Below, one piece after another: positions 1 through 11,063 of a stretch of DNA of 60,602 bases. Source of the DNA: Sphaerosporella brunnea. Lineage: Eukaryota; Ascomycota; Pezizomycetes; Pezizales; Pyronemataceae. The stretch is taken from positions 1 through 60,602 of the forward strand of contig VXIS01000297.1 of the NCBI GenBank assembly GCA_008704415.1, given 5' to 3'. Below the pieces are notes generated by a model. That model did no database searches. It was not told where the DNA came from and saw nothing but the letters and a program-made list of their open reading frames with translations. A program made the position numbers and the translations under genes. The stretch's first letter is position 1. Every line of letters starts with the position of its first letter.

Positions 1-864
1 AGGGAGGAGCTGAGGAGGGAAAGGAGAAGTGACGGACATGGGCGGGCTCGAGCAGAGCCATTGCGTCCGCTTGTGCAGGCTCGGCTCATCACAAATTCGG
101 CTCGCTGAGCTGAGCCGCGCCGTGCCTGCAAAGCTCGAGCTGCCACCATACAATTTGGCCTGAACCGCAGGAAGAGGAGATTAATACTAGCAACAGTCCT
201 GCCGGAGAACTGCAAGAGAGCCAACGCCACTGTTTCCTCGGCTGGCACTCATCCCGAGGGACTACTACTCCAGCCAACTTGAGTCTTCACCCGGTACTAT
301 CTTTTCCTTACTGTATTTAACGCCGGGGAATGCTCTCACCAGCAGGCAGGCTGTTGACAACACTTCCCTAGGGCCAGTCTGTAGCCTTCGGTGGTGCCAC
401 CAGACAGCGTCCTGCCCCTCCCCAGTGCATTACCCCGGCCTGCCGCCAGAAAATACCATCAGCGGTAGGCATCAGGCTGAAATTCACCAGAAATACATGC
501 TACTATGCTACAGCACTCATTTTACCAGCGGAACGGACAGCGACATGTCGGTTAAACTGATACGGATAAAATATCCTGTTCGTCTTGCAACCAGCATGAC
601 TATAAGCAAGTGGCAACCGCCGTGGATGATGTATGTGGGTGTTGATCTTCGGCGTGAGGTAGTTAGTCACAGGCTACTGGATTTGGCATTGGCACAGACA
701 ACAGGTTGACACAGGGTTTTGGTGTTGATGCCGAACAATAAAAGGTGAAAAGTTGGAATGCGTAGGAAGGCGGTGTGTGGCGAGACCTTTGAGGATTGAA
801 ACTAGTTCTGTTTATTTTGTATTGATGTTTTTGTTTGTTGCCGGTTTTCTATGTTTCTTTCCTT
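1..864. other. No gene recognised (left edge)
   Basis: I see no ORF with a recognisable domain here. The first 150 bases are rich in GGCTCG/GAGCTC-like words; a similar composition recurs near 39540-39600, but no clear element boundary is visible. The right end, about 780-864, is T/C-rich. Read on the minus strand it is an A-rich stretch directly after the 3' end of LINE-1, so part of it may be that element's tail. Confidence 0.4.
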
Positions 865-1196
865 TCCTTGTTTTGTTTTAATCATGTTGCATTTGGCCGC
901 TTGCGGCCATGGCATTAAAGTATAGAATCATTGCCGCTCCTAGGCGCTAGACCTACTCTGGGTTACGCTCCGCCGAAGTAAAATGAAGCCTGGATATCGA
1001 CGCTGGAATTGTACAAAGGAAATTCGTGTCTTTAGAAAGGAGACAAATGAGCAGCAGAGGAAACAGGTCTGACATCAGTTGGCCACATTCGGCCACATTC
1101 CAACATTTGTTCGGTCTAGGAAATCCATCACTGCCGCCGTGCAGCGGCCATCTGCCAGCAAATCCTTTACCGCCGTGTTCTTCTTCCGCCTCCTGT
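865..1196 (-). mobile_element. LINE-1 3' end: last codons and 3' UTR
   Basis: This is the 3' end of a Tad-like non-LTR retrotransposon, separated from the rest (9038 onward) by Gypsy-1. On the minus strand the codons before the stop at 1075-1077 read KDLLADGRCTAAVMDFL, then a short NVGMWP motif. This matches the C-terminus of LINE-3 (ARILADARCLEALLGFL, then VGKWP), which follows its zinc knuckle. The 3' UTR carries CCGCAAGCGGC and ends in GATTAAAACAAAACAA; LINE-3 has nearly the same tail at 44380-44430. The last five bases, CCTGT (1192-1196), are the target site duplicated by Gypsy-1. Confidence 0.8.
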
Positions 1197-1709
1197 TGTA
1201 ACCTTTTCGTGAGTTTATAAGATCCACTATTTCATAGATGCAAATAAACTCAGAATCTTTTGTGTATCAGACTTGATAAATACCAAGAGGATACTCGAAA
1301 ACAGGTCACTGATCAACTCAGTATTTATTGATAGATAGTCGATACAATCTGGATTGCTCGAAAGGCCGTAAGGAAAAGAAGAGAAGAGAATGAATGTAGG
1401 AAAAGCTCGCAGCTTTTATAGCCAACGATGCTGAGCACATCATGTGATAATAAACTGGTGGCAAATTCGTAACTAAGCAAAGAGTGGTCTAGAAGACCTA
1501 CAAGTCTGCCTTGTGAAAACTAGAAGATTCCAAAGTGACGTAACATCGAAAGAGCTAGAAACTGCTGGAATATGGTGACAAAACATAGTAAAGAAAGTAA
1601 AAGAAACTCATAGAATAGTGATATCATACCATCGTTACTGCCTTATAGTTTTATATCTTAGTAAGAAAATACGTAAGAAAGAAACCATAGTAAGTGTAAT
1701 AATCTTACA
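1197..1709 (-). repeat. Gypsy-1 3' LTR
   Basis: 513-bp LTR bounded by TG...CA, the downstream LTR in element sense. It is about 97% identical by eye to 8527-9037. It contains a TATA-like CTATAAAAG on the minus strand near 1415-1425. Confidence 0.93.
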
Positions 1710-1736
1710 CTTCCCCTTAAAAAACAGTTGAAACAG

Positions 1737-3605
1737 TTACTCACGTAAATCAAAAGCGGAAGAAGCGATGGATGACATAGGAGAGGAACAGAAAGAATCA
1801 TCAGAGGGAAAGAAAAATTCGGGAGGCAGAGTGACTGCAGTGGAGGTATATTCCTGAGTTCTCTTCGAAAGGAATTCCTGGATGGAATCTGCGCCAGTGT
1901 TGCGTACATTCTCATCAGGTTCCCACGAGTTGTTTTCAGGTCCATAATTCTCCCAAGAGATGTACCAGTAATCAATACCATTAATCTTCTTGTGGTCGAG
2001 AATCTCCTTGATGTTGAAAAGAGTGTGGTCGTCTTCTTCTTCCTCATCGTGGTTGGAGGGAGAAGGTGGAATGGCCTTGTCCGAAATTTGCTGGAAGAGC
2101 TTGAGCTTGTCTTGGGCGAAGATAGGATAGACACGCTTATTCTTGGGGAGTTCAAGCGTGCAATTGCCTGTATCCTCATCGATCTTGGTGATACTATATG
2201 GCCCTTCCCAAACTTCCATAAGCTTCCTAACCTTGCCCTTTCCTCGAGAACGTCTCTTGTAGAATACCCATTGTCCAACTTCGAGTTGAACCTTAGGATT
2301 CCTCCGTTTTGCAGCAATGCTTGCCTGGTGGTGGCGTGCTGCTAGCAATGCATCTCGAGCCACAGCATTGTTGATCTTTTGCTGGGCGAGGTACTCATTG
2401 ACTGCAGGGACATTCAAATCGAATTCAACTGGTAAAATGCCAGGGATATGACCGAATTGAACTTCGTGAGGGGTACGCTTGATGGTGGTTGAAGGAGAGT
2501 GGTTGAAGGCATGTTCAACACGCCAGAGGTGACGGGCCCAGTCTGCCTGCTTGTTGTTGGTGAAGATCCGAAGCATTTGAGCAATGGTACGGTTGGCTCG
2601 TTCCACTTGTCTGTTGGTATTTTGGTGGAAAGCGGTGGCCATGAGGAGGTCGGTACCAATCTGCTTGTGGAGTCCTTGCCAGAACTGGGAGGTGAACCGA
2701 GGGTCTCTGTCCGAAACGATTGACTGAGGGAGTCCATAGCGAACGTAGTAGTGTTTAATGAAAGCATCCGTAACATCCTTTGCCGAAAATCCGTCCTTTA
2801 GGGGAACCAAAACAAGACCAGAAGAGAAACGGTCTATAATGACCATGATGTGTTTGAATCCGTCCGAAGAGTTGAATGGACCAAGGAAGTCAATAGCAAT
2901 TGACTCCCAAGGGCGAAGGGGGATTTCCAAGAGGCGGGCTTCGCCAATTGGCTTGGTGGTGGCATCTTCGTTGCGCTGACATTCAAGACATTCTCTGCAG
3001 AACTCGTCGATGTCCTGCTTCATCCTGGGCCAGTAAAAACTCTGCCTGCATAGGATGTAGGTCTTTTCGGTGCCTTGATGTCCCACACTCTTGTGACAAC
3101 TCTGCATGATAACATGCCGGGCTGAGGAGGAGGGATTGTCTCTGGAAAGGACTGCGTTGGGGACGTAAACTCGAAGGTTGGAGGTGATGGTGGGGTCATC
3201 TAGCACAAAATATCCAGTGTCATGCCAGTGAAATGGCTTTCAAATGCCATTCTTTACCATGGGGTCGTTTTCGTAGGCCTGCTTGAAGGTAGGGAGCATG
3301 GCTGTTCCTATGTGGCTGTCAAGGAAAAATGCGGGTACTCTGTTGCGAGTGTCGTAATGAATGACTTCTTGGGAATGATTTGCTGGTTGGTTTTGCTGAG
3401 GTTCGAACATTTCTGCATCCTCTTTGTCCAAAAGAGGGGTTTCGTCCGAAATCGATGGCTGAATTTTTTGCTGAATCCCTTCCCCTTCAAAATTCCTGTG
3501 CGAATCTTGATCCTGTTCTGCCAACATCTTATCCTTTTCCTCCTGCTCCTTACGAGCCTGGGCTCGAGTTAAAAAGATGTGGAGTTCAGAGGATAAGGGT
3601 TCCAT
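1737..3605 (-). pseudogene. Gypsy-1 integrase and chromodomain
   Basis: C-terminal part of the Gypsy-1 polyprotein. In one frame from 3605 to 1737 it holds the HHCC zinc-binding region (CHKSVGHQGTEKTYILC, then ECLECQ). The DDE core has all three acidic residues visible: AIDFLG, SDRDPRF and QVERANR. A GPY/F-like segment (VWEGPYSI) and a C-terminal chromodomain follow (FNIKEILDHK, then WYISWENYGPENNSWEP). Integrase inserts the cDNA; chromodomains in this clade (chromoviruses) are known to bind modified histone tails and bias insertion to heterochromatin. One in-frame TGA near 3240 separates the 5' part (from 3605) from the integrase domain. The start is set by the polyprotein, so no independent start codon is claimed. 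Confidence 0.88.
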
Positions 3606-5054
3606 GGGCGGGGAAAGGGTCTCAATGGGGCGCTCTCTCTGGAGTCTGGGTACCAGATGGCGGTGACTGGCGGGACTGGAAATCTGACTGTCCTGGGAGG
3701 TGGCAGCTTGGAGGAGCGTATGTACTCCACCTGTGCTGGCATCAACCTGTCCATGAATTCGTCTATTTCGGAATTCGAAGGAGGGTTCATCATCCAGGAG
3801 AGCCCGTTTCCTGGGTGGGATGGAGGGGGCTTGGGGCGTGGTGTTTGCGATTTCCTTGTGGATTCGCTGGGGGTCTTTTTCGAAGATTTGTGGCTGATTT
3901 GGGAGCGTGCTGCGCGTGATGGTGGTGCAGGCCTGTACCTGTCTGGGTAGATCCTGTTTCCACCATGGGCCTTTTGGGTGTTGTCTCTCCTGTGGGAATT
4001 TTGGGCGTGGTGCACCTGATTGTGGCGTCCAGTGGAGGGTAGGTATCCTTGAACTATTCGAGTAGGAGATGTAACCATGGTGGGCAAGCTACTCATAGTT
4101 GCCGATGGGGTCTTCGTCTGGGTCTGGACATTCTGAATCGGGTCCAAGTGAATCGTCCATGTCTGTGTCTTCGTTTGGGGAGTTGTAGAATTCGTCGTTG
4201 TCATCGGATTCAAATTGAGCGTGATACTGAGAGTTTGATTTCCAGGTGCTGGAGGTTTCCATGAATCCTGAGGAATAGTAATATGGGCAGCCGTCTCTGG
4301 AGCGGCAGGCTGTCCAGTAGAGATTGGAGTCGCACCTCTCATAGCGCGAGGCTCCCTTAGGGCGGAGGCTGGCGGAGGGCTTGTTCGCTGAGGTGGACAT
4401 CTCATTTGAGACTTGAAGAGCGTGTGAAAAGTGTGAAGAAAGCTTGTCTGTCTCGGTGGAGGTGGTCTGTGGAGGATTGGAGGTTGTTGGGTTGAGGAGA
4501 CTGTTGATGGAGCCGAAATCCTCTGGTTTTAAGTTCTCATGGAGGAACTCATTTGGTGGCGTTATCTCCTTGCTTTCATCCTCATACAGACGTGAAAGTG
4601 TGTCTGCTAATTGGTTGCTTTCCCCTGGTGTGTGCTGAATTCGGAAATCAAACATCTGGATGTATTCCAACCATCTGGCCAGTCTGCCAGTGGTCATGGG
4701 TTTCGTCACAAGGTACTCCAACGCCTTGTGGTCAGTAATTACCGTAAATGGTATCCCTAGTAGCTTTGTTTCGAATGCACCAAGTGCATCAACAATAGCC
4801 AGAAGTTTCTGGTTGGTGGTGTTGTAATTTTCCTGGGTAGCGGTAAAGCGTCTGCTGTGAATCGCAGCAATTCGCGATTTCGAATCTTCTAGATTGTTCC
4901 CATGACAAATAAATGCACCCGTTCCCACCCGAGATGCATCTGTCACCAGATACACCTTGTCTTCGCCTGATTTAATCTTGTCATATCGAAGAGGTGTGAG
5001 GGGCACGTGCTTTCGGCAAAGATCCTTGATCTGCCTAAATGCATGATTATGCAA
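3606..5054 (-). pseudogene. Gypsy-1 RNase H and linker region
   Basis: RNase H domain of the polyprotein, degrading RNA in the RNA:DNA hybrid. It starts near VYLVTDASRVGTGAF and runs through TDHKALEYL to ADTLSRLYEDES. The normal catalytic glutamate (family pattern TTEKELLAIV) reads NTTNQKLLAIV, so Glu appears replaced by Lys, consistent with GAA to AAA. After RNase H the frame continues into a low-complexity Ser/Thr/Asp-rich linker ending at 4089. A different frame across 3606-4090 has plausible linker sequence (SWMMNPPSNSEIDEFMDRL), so a frameshift probably lies near 4090. Inactive as read. Confidence 0.8.
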
Positions 5055-5976
5055 CTCATCCCATCGCCATTCCGAATTTCCGGTAAGTTCCGTAGTGGCG
5101 CCAGGATGGTAGAACTGTAGAAGAGGTGTGGTGCCACATAATTTATTACGCCTAAAAAGCTTTGCAGTTGCTTTTTATTTGTGGGTGTGCGCCAATCCTG
5201 GATTTTGCTGATTCTCTCTGGGTGTGGGTGGATCTCATGACCAGAGATAATATGACCCAGTAGGCGTAGTTGTGAGGTCAAGAATTGACATTTGTCCATT
5301 CTAAGATAGAACTTCAGCTTTGGCCAGCTGCTGAAAAACTTGCTCAAGGTGTCGCATGTGGTCTTCTTCGAGTTTTGGAAAAGATAAGGATGTCATCTAG
5401 GTACACCCATACAAATTTTCCGATGAACTCGCCTAAGATAGTGTTCATGCAGCGCATCATTGTCGCAGGAGCATTGCAGTCTCCCTGCAGCATGACCTTG
5501 ACTTGAAAAGAGCCAAGGTCATCTGCATTGATGACATGTAATTCCTCAGATGATGGCTCCACTCGCACCTGGTGATAGGCATTGGAAAGATCTAGAACAG
5601 ACTTGAAGTTTGCTCTAGCAGCATCCTCTCGGATGTTATCTGCATGAGGTAGTGGAGTATAGTCTCGTTCTGTGATGCTGTTCCGATCCCTGAGGTCATT
5701 CACCCATCTCCATCCTTTGGAGGGTGGTATTTTTGGAGTTCCGAAAATCGAGCATCGAAATCTGCCGGGTCCAGGCACTGGGATTCCCTGTCGTTTCCAG
5801 TTGTCCAGGTGAGCGATAAGGTCCTTTTCGGTAGGCATCAGGAATACGCCTTGCATGGAACTTGAATTGTTCCAGTTTGTCTGGATCAAGTCTAACCACA
5901 TAATTACATCTATCACGAAGTGGCGGTAATCCTTCTGGTTCTTTCTCTGGGAATACTGTTGGAAACATCTTATCAA
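4943..5976 (-). pseudogene. Gypsy-1 reverse transcriptase
   Basis: Reverse transcriptase of Gypsy-1, copying element RNA into cDNA. Visible motifs in order: IPVPGPGRFRCSIFGTPK, KGWRWVNDLRDRNSITERD, SVLDLSNAYHQVRVEP, and the catalytic box VWVYLDDILIFS (YLDD intact). The thumb region follows (LRLLGHIISGHEIHPHPERI, then LQSFLGVINYV). The domain is spread over two frames, 5344-5976 and 4943-5347. The frame shifts near 5375, just after the YLDD box, and shifts again near 5045 into RNase H. The active site is preserved but the product would be truncated. Confidence 0.88.
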
Positions 5977-6517
5977 AAGGTGGGATGTCTTCTGTAGTAG
6001 CTGATGATGTCAGAGTGAATGCTCTAGGCTGTCTCGTGGCGCATTGAATGGTGGTGCCATGTTTCGGGAAATGTGCTGTTGAATCTGCCGTATTCAAGCT
6101 CACATGGTTGTCCTGAAGGAAAGGCATTCCTAAGATGATGTCGTATGAGCTGACTGCCACTATGAGAAACTTCGTTTTCTCAGTGAATGCTGGTTTAATT
6201 TCGACATTGGCGTAGGCAAATCGATTGGCGTTGGTCTTAGATCCTTTAGCGGCCATATGAATGGTAATAGGTTGCGGCAGTTATCTGTTTATGACGTTGT
6301 GTGTTTGGGCCCAACTGCTAGACATAAGATTCGTCCCTGTTGTCCCTGTGTCTAACAGGACTCTTGCCTGTCTCCCATTGACATTCATGTTGGTGACCCT
6401 GTTGTTGATGTTGTCCTTCTTGTGATGTTCTGCTCGTGCAGTTTCGATAAATTCTTCGACGGTTGCTGGTAAGTTGTCTTCCATAATGTTGACGGTGGTT
6501 CTTGCTGATTGAACCAT
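5696..6517 (-). pseudogene. Gypsy-1 protease and start of RT
   Basis: Aspartic protease region. The catalytic motif RVLLDTGTTGTNLM is clear, and FLIVAVSSYDIILGMPFLQ is the usual C-terminal protease strand (family pattern ..DIILGMDWL). A single in-frame TAA at about 6279-6281 separates the catalytic motif from the rest; the neighbouring residues suggest a former CAA codon. The frame then runs to the RT N-terminus (PFDKMFPTVFPEKEPEGLPP), where another frameshift near 5826 moves the RT into a different frame. The protease frame is shifted -1 relative to gag and overlaps its end at 6385-6517, as is common in Gypsy elements. Confidence 0.83.
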
Positions 6518-8110
6518 TTGCCTTGTTGTTGGTTACGCTGCTTTGCTCTGCAGTCATTAATGAAGTGTCCAGCCTTCTTGCAGTAGAAGCACTTTTTCTC
6601 CTGTCGGAGCTGCGCTTTTTCCTGGTCTGAAAGTCTCTTATATTGCTTGTTGTTCCTGCCTTGGCTTCCTCGTCCTGAGTTGTTGTTGTTCTTGCTGAAT
6701 TGAGGATTCATAGCATTGCCAGAATGGTGCTGTCCATTTCGATTGGATTGTTGTGGTCGTCCATATTTTCCTGCTTGGAAGGGGGCTGCATCCTTTCGTT
6801 CCGCTAGCTTTTTGACGTCTTCCCATTTGGCTGTCGTTCGATCTACAACCTCAGGTTCAACTGCGTAGCGCAGATCTGGGTGCATGGCATCCAAAAATGG
6901 CTGGATTTTGACCTGGGTGTTGATGGCTTTCCCAATTCGAGCTGCTACTTTTTCTAGACGAATAGCAGTGGCCTTGATGCGGTCAACTCTCCCATTTCGA
7001 GTTTGGGAGATCTTATACCAATCATCCCAATATCGGTTGACTTCTGTGGATGGAATGATGTGGTTCTTGAGCTGAGTGAGGAACTCATCGAAATTCATGG
7101 TTCCTTCCATTCGTTTGGTATGGTAGAACTCCTTTGCTGTTCCGCTGAGAAAGTACTGAAGCACTAGGAGTTTCTTGTCATTGTCTTGAAGTCCTGAAAG
7201 CGTTAGGTAGTCCTTGACTTCCTGTAACCAGGCATCAATGGTGGCTGCATCTCGATCCTGATTGTCTCCTGAATACGTTCGTGGTTTTGGGACATTAAAC
7301 TTGTCTGCCATGATAGTGGTTGCTTTGGCTTCGAATTTTACCTTGAAAAGCTGTTTCCTTGGTGATTGTGGGTTTGGATTTTCTTCCTCTGAGCTGGATT
7401 CGTCCTCTTCAAATTCTCCTGGTGGTCTTGGAGTTTCTTCGTGGCTAGTGTCTCTGACCTCGTGTGGTGGAGGAGTTGTCTGCCTTGTTAAGTCAAGGTA
7501 GTCTTGGATGGCTTTGTTTGTTGATGCTGTGAGAGCCGAGTCTGATTTGAATCTTCCTTCTTCGTATAGGCGTTGCCAGGCCTCACGTAGTCCTTTAGCT
7601 CGCTCTTTGGCTTCTTTGGTTGTTGCTTGTTGTATTTCTTGCTCAAGCTTTTCAAACCGTGGGGTAAATTGTTCCAACCGGAAGTTGTAAAGTTCCTTCT
7701 CAAGCTTGTTGAATTCGGAGCTGGTCTCAATGAGAAGTTCGTAGTTGTAGAGTAGGTCTGATCCAGAGCTTCTTCGCAATCCAGTCAAGGATAAGTTCTA
7801 TGTGGCTCTGAAGGTCCTGTAGACGCTTGCGTGCTTCGTGTTCTGATTTGAAAACTTGTGCAATGGGTGGCCGATTTGTACTGGTCTCAGGAGATGTCTG
7901 ATTCGGCTCTGATTCTGAATGGACTGATTGAAAGGCTTCGGTTTCCTCTGGTTGCTTCTTTCGTGGTCTGCCTCTCTTCTTTGGTTGTTGTCTCTGTTCC
8001 TCTGCTTCGTCGTGGAGCGCTTGAATGACCTCTTCTGTGGGTATTTCTGGATTGAGGCGTTGGCTCCTTCTTGTTGCTGTTGGTTGCTCCGTGGTGATGG
8101 TGTTGTGCAC
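6385..8110 (-). pseudogene. Gypsy-1 gag with CCHC zinc knuckle
   Basis: Gag, the structural protein of the virus-like particle. The N-terminal part (7727-8110) is basic and Glu/Pro-rich with KKRGRPRKKQPEE. It is joined by a frameshift near 7780 to the main body (6385-7788). The body holds the capsid-like region (DAATIDAWLQEVKDYLTLSG, then FLSGTAKEFYHTK) and a retroviral-type knuckle CFYCKKAGHFINDC (CX2CX4HX4C) near the C-terminus. The probable start is the ATG at 8110. The end overlaps the protease frame. Apart from the one shift, gag is intact, so translation of the 7788-6385 part is conceivable. Confidence 0.82.
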
Positions 8111-8526
8111 TTCCCTGAGGCCTATGCACTCGGGAATGCTATCGAGGAATTGTTGTCTGTATAGCTCGCGTCGAGAGCTCTTGAATAGAATTGTGCAGGG
8201 CTGTCTCCTGATCGATCTAACTATTCGTCTTAAAGCTTAACCCGGGACTGCTGATACCTCTGCCGGTTAACTAAGGCCTTGTTGACGCTTGTCGTTCCTA
8301 GGATTGTCTTAAAGACTCGAAATTGTGTATGTTGTGCTTGTCGTGCTTAAGGTGAGTCGTACTTGTTGTTGTGTCTTGATTCGTGATATCGATATGTCGT
8401 AAATTCGGAAATTTCCTGGCCAGCAGGGCGGCTTCGAGTAGGGAAGAACCAGGTGATCAGTCTGGTTTGAGGATCAAAGATTGTAGGTTGGGTAGAGAGA
8501 AAAGATACTGGTCGGAGTGAAAAAAA

Positions 8527-9037
8527 TGTAACCTTTTCGTGAGCTTATAAGATCCACTATTTCATAGATGCAAATAAACTCAGAATCATCTGTGTATCAG
8601 ACTTGATAAATACCAAGAGGATACTCGAAACAGGTCACTGATCAACTCAGTATTTATTGATAGATAGTCGATACAATCTGGATTGCTCGAAAGGCCGTAA
8701 GGAAAGAAGAGAAGAGAATGAATGTAGGAAAAGCTCGCAGCTTTTATAGCCAACGATGCTGAGCACATCATGTGATAATAAACTGGTGGCAAATTCGTAA
8801 CTAAGGAAAGAGTGGTCTAGAAGACCTACAAGTCTGCCTTGTGGAAACTAGAAGATTCCAAAGTGACGTAACATCGAAAGGGCTAGAAACTGCTAGAATA
8901 TGGTGACAAAACATAGTAAAGAAAGTAAAAGAAACTCGTAGAATAATGATATCATACCATCGTTACTGCCTTATAGTTTTATATCTTAGTAAGGAAAGAC
9001 GTAAGAAAGAAACCATAGTAAGTGTAATAATGTTACA
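8527..9037 (-). repeat. Gypsy-1 5' LTR (promoter LTR)
   Basis: 511-bp LTR, upstream in element sense. The minus strand carries a TATA box (TATAAAAG at 8741-8748). It is followed in the genome by the TSD copy CCTGT (9038-9042) and by resumed LINE-1 coding sequence, which fixes the boundary. Confidence 0.92.
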
Positions 9038-9936
9038 CCTGTTACCTTCTTTTTGCATGGCCTCCACCACTAACGTCAGGTGCTCACTGCGCCACCTCCT
9101 GCACATCTTCAAGAGGTGGTCCCTGGTCTGGGTTGCCCCTTGGTGGCAGAACCGGCACTTGTCGTCAGGGCGGCGATTTGTCTTGTGCAGGTAGGGGCCA
9201 GTTGGAGCCTTTTGCAGCCGTAGCTGGAAGAAACCCGCCGCCAGCGACTTCCTGGTCCTAAAGGCAGCCTTATTGACACCCTTTAGCGGTTTGTAGTAGC
9301 TCTTAGGTGTGCAGTGTTTGGCAAGCCAGGCCTCCTGGTCTTGATGCTTGGCCTGTGACGGCCCTAGCGATGTGCGCAATAGGTGTGGTGGCGAGGATCT
9401 CGGGGTAGGCGGTTGGAGTTCGGTCCTTTGCGGCCCCTTTGGCATGCTTGTCGGCTGCCTCGTTGCCAGGCACGTCCTTGTGATCTGGTACCCAGCAGAA
9501 CTCAGTCTTCCAGCCTGAGTTCAGCAGTCGATGTTCGGCCTTCGCGATTTCTGGTAGTATCCACTGGCCCGGGCCTGGTCTATCGCTCTGAAGGCGCTGG
9601 AGGGCAGCCTGCGCATCCACGAAAACGTGGACAGTTCCGGATGATGGTCCCATAGGGATGCACCGAAGGGCGAGGTTTAGCCCCGCTGCTATGCCAAACA
9701 GTTCTGCATTAAAGACCTCCTTGTTGTCTCCGACGTACTGCGCTACACCAAGCCAGTCCCGTTTCTGCGCATAGCGTGTGACTGCAGCAAAGCCGCAGCT
9801 GCCGTCTTCCAGCCGGCAGCCGTCTGAGCACATCGCAATATTGTTGGCAGGTGGACGTAGTAGGTGGAAGGCTGATCGGATGGCGTCTTCCTCCGTTTGG
9901 ATGATGATCTGGCCACCTGGGGTGCGGCAGGAGGGC
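9038..9936 (-). pseudogene. LINE-1 RNase H and zinc knuckle
   Basis: Middle-to-C-terminal part of the LINE-1 ORF2. On the minus strand it reads an RNase H domain with the acidic residues visible (MCSDGCRLEDGS, NAELFGIAAGLN, HVFVDAQAAL, WVPDHKDVPGNEAADKHAKG). A C-terminal segment (FFQLRLQKAPTGPYL) and a CCHC knuckle CRFCHQGATQTRDHLLKMC follow. An RNase H of this kind is typical of the fungal Tad1 clade. The reading continues across Gypsy-1 into 865-1196. The upstream end is cut by the hAT element at 9937, and the RNase H frame resumes at 11064 after one further frame change. Confidence 0.87.
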
Positions 9937-11055
9937 TAGCGATGGACACGGGGATTGTGCCGTGCCCACGGGGATGGGGATATCCACGCGGGGACCACGC
10001 GGTGATCGCCATAAAAACGTATCCACGCGGGGTCCGGAAACTCCCCGTGAAGACCACTCGGGGATGGCAGTAAAAAAGCTACTCCGCGCATTGATGGTGT
10101 TTCGAACAATTTCGTGAGCCTCCAGGTGGTGCCCACGCGCATTTCAGGCGTTTTCCTCCATCTCTTCTGCCCAAAAACCGGGTGCTGCAACGACGTCACC
10201 CATAAAACTCCAGCCGGATGTGTCTTCCACTGTGTCCTGAGCTGTGTCAATGGTGACTGACAGCAAATATTCAAAGCCCAGCACATCACTCCGACACCAA
10301 GCCTTTAAGAGCCAGGCTGCCTGAATGGTGGCGGGCAGGAACCGCGGTCTATTCGCACCCTGAAAGTTACCAGCGCCAGAAAAAATGCGCTCCACAGCGC
10401 CGGAAGATGCTGGACCATTATCTGATATCAGTGAGGAATTCAAAATGCAAAGAGTAGAGCTTACCTTGGATCGCGAAATAATCGCGCGCCATAATGGCAA
10501 GCCGACCACCGTCCGCACCACCTCACTCGCCTCTTTCCCGACCCCTCCCACCTCCTCCGCGTCCTGCTTCCCGCTGTTCACCCCAGCTTCTTCTCCAGCC
10601 GCCTCCTGGCCGTCTTACTCTTGCCTTGCCTCCTCCTCGGCCTCTGATCTGGCCTCTACTTTGGCCTCTGTCCCGGCCTCCACCTTGGCCTCCACCCCAA
10701 ACTCCTGCTTGGCCCAATGGACCCTGATTGCGAGCGTCTCGGTGAGGTTGTGTGCGTGTGGGCGGCATGTTGTTTCAATAGATGTTCTGACTCGGATGTG
10801 TTTTGCAACTTGACGCTTTAGATGGAGGAGATGGGACAGTGTGACTGATGATACGATATGCTGAAACCTTCTTTTATCCCTGCGAGAATGCGTGGGATCA
10901 ACGGGGTCCCCGAGGAAACGGCTAGTCACAGACGGGGATGGAAATCAACATCGCTCAATTCCGTCTGAAATTTACAAAAAATGAGTTCTACAGGGTCACC
11001 GGAGTAGTTTCATGCGTTTTCCACAAATCCCCGTGCGTCCCCGTGCGCATCGCTA
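9937..11055 (-). mobile_element. hAT element (hAT-A) inside LINE-1
   Basis: A 1119-bp DNA transposon relic. Its terminal inverted repeats read TAGCGATG(G/C)(A/G)CACGGGGA on each side. It is flanked by an 8-bp near-perfect target duplication, AGGAGGGC (9929-9936) and ATGAGGGC (11056-11063). Eight-bp TSDs are the hallmark of hAT. Inside are a hAT C-terminal dimerisation fragment (minus strand) and a GGCCTC(T/C)-rich simple repeat at 10615-10700. LINE-1 sequence resumes on both sides, so the insertion is younger than the LINE. Confidence 0.85.
10144..10581 (-). pseudogene. hAT-A transposase C-terminal fragment
   Basis: 145 codons. Residues near 60-95 read AVERIFSGAGNFQGANRPRF followed by LPATIQAAWLLKAW. 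This matches the hAT C-terminal dimerisation pattern (S..ERVFS.AG ... R..L.......L..W). No RNase-H-like catalytic core is present, so it cannot transpose by itself. A short acidic tail ends near 10144. It lies fully within the TIRs of hAT-A. Confidence 0.72.
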
Positions 11056-11063
11056 ATGAGGGC

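Larger units (their letters stand above)
1197..9037 (-). mobile_element. Gypsy-1: chromodomain Ty3/Gypsy retrotransposon
   Basis: A full-length LTR retrotransposon read on the minus strand. It has LTRs at 1197-1709 and 8527-9037 and a perfect 5-bp target duplication CCTGT at 1192-1196 and 9038-9042. The order in sense is gag, protease, RT, RNase H, integrase, chromodomain, which is Ty3/Gypsy order. A polypurine tract AAGGGGAAG sits against the 3' LTR at 1710-1718. The LTRs differ by roughly 13 substitutions and two 1-base indels by eye (~97% identity), so insertion is not very recent. The reading frame carries several frameshifts and stops, so this copy looks non-autonomous. I found no convincing tRNA primer site next to the 5' LTR. 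It sits inside LINE-1. Confidence 0.93.
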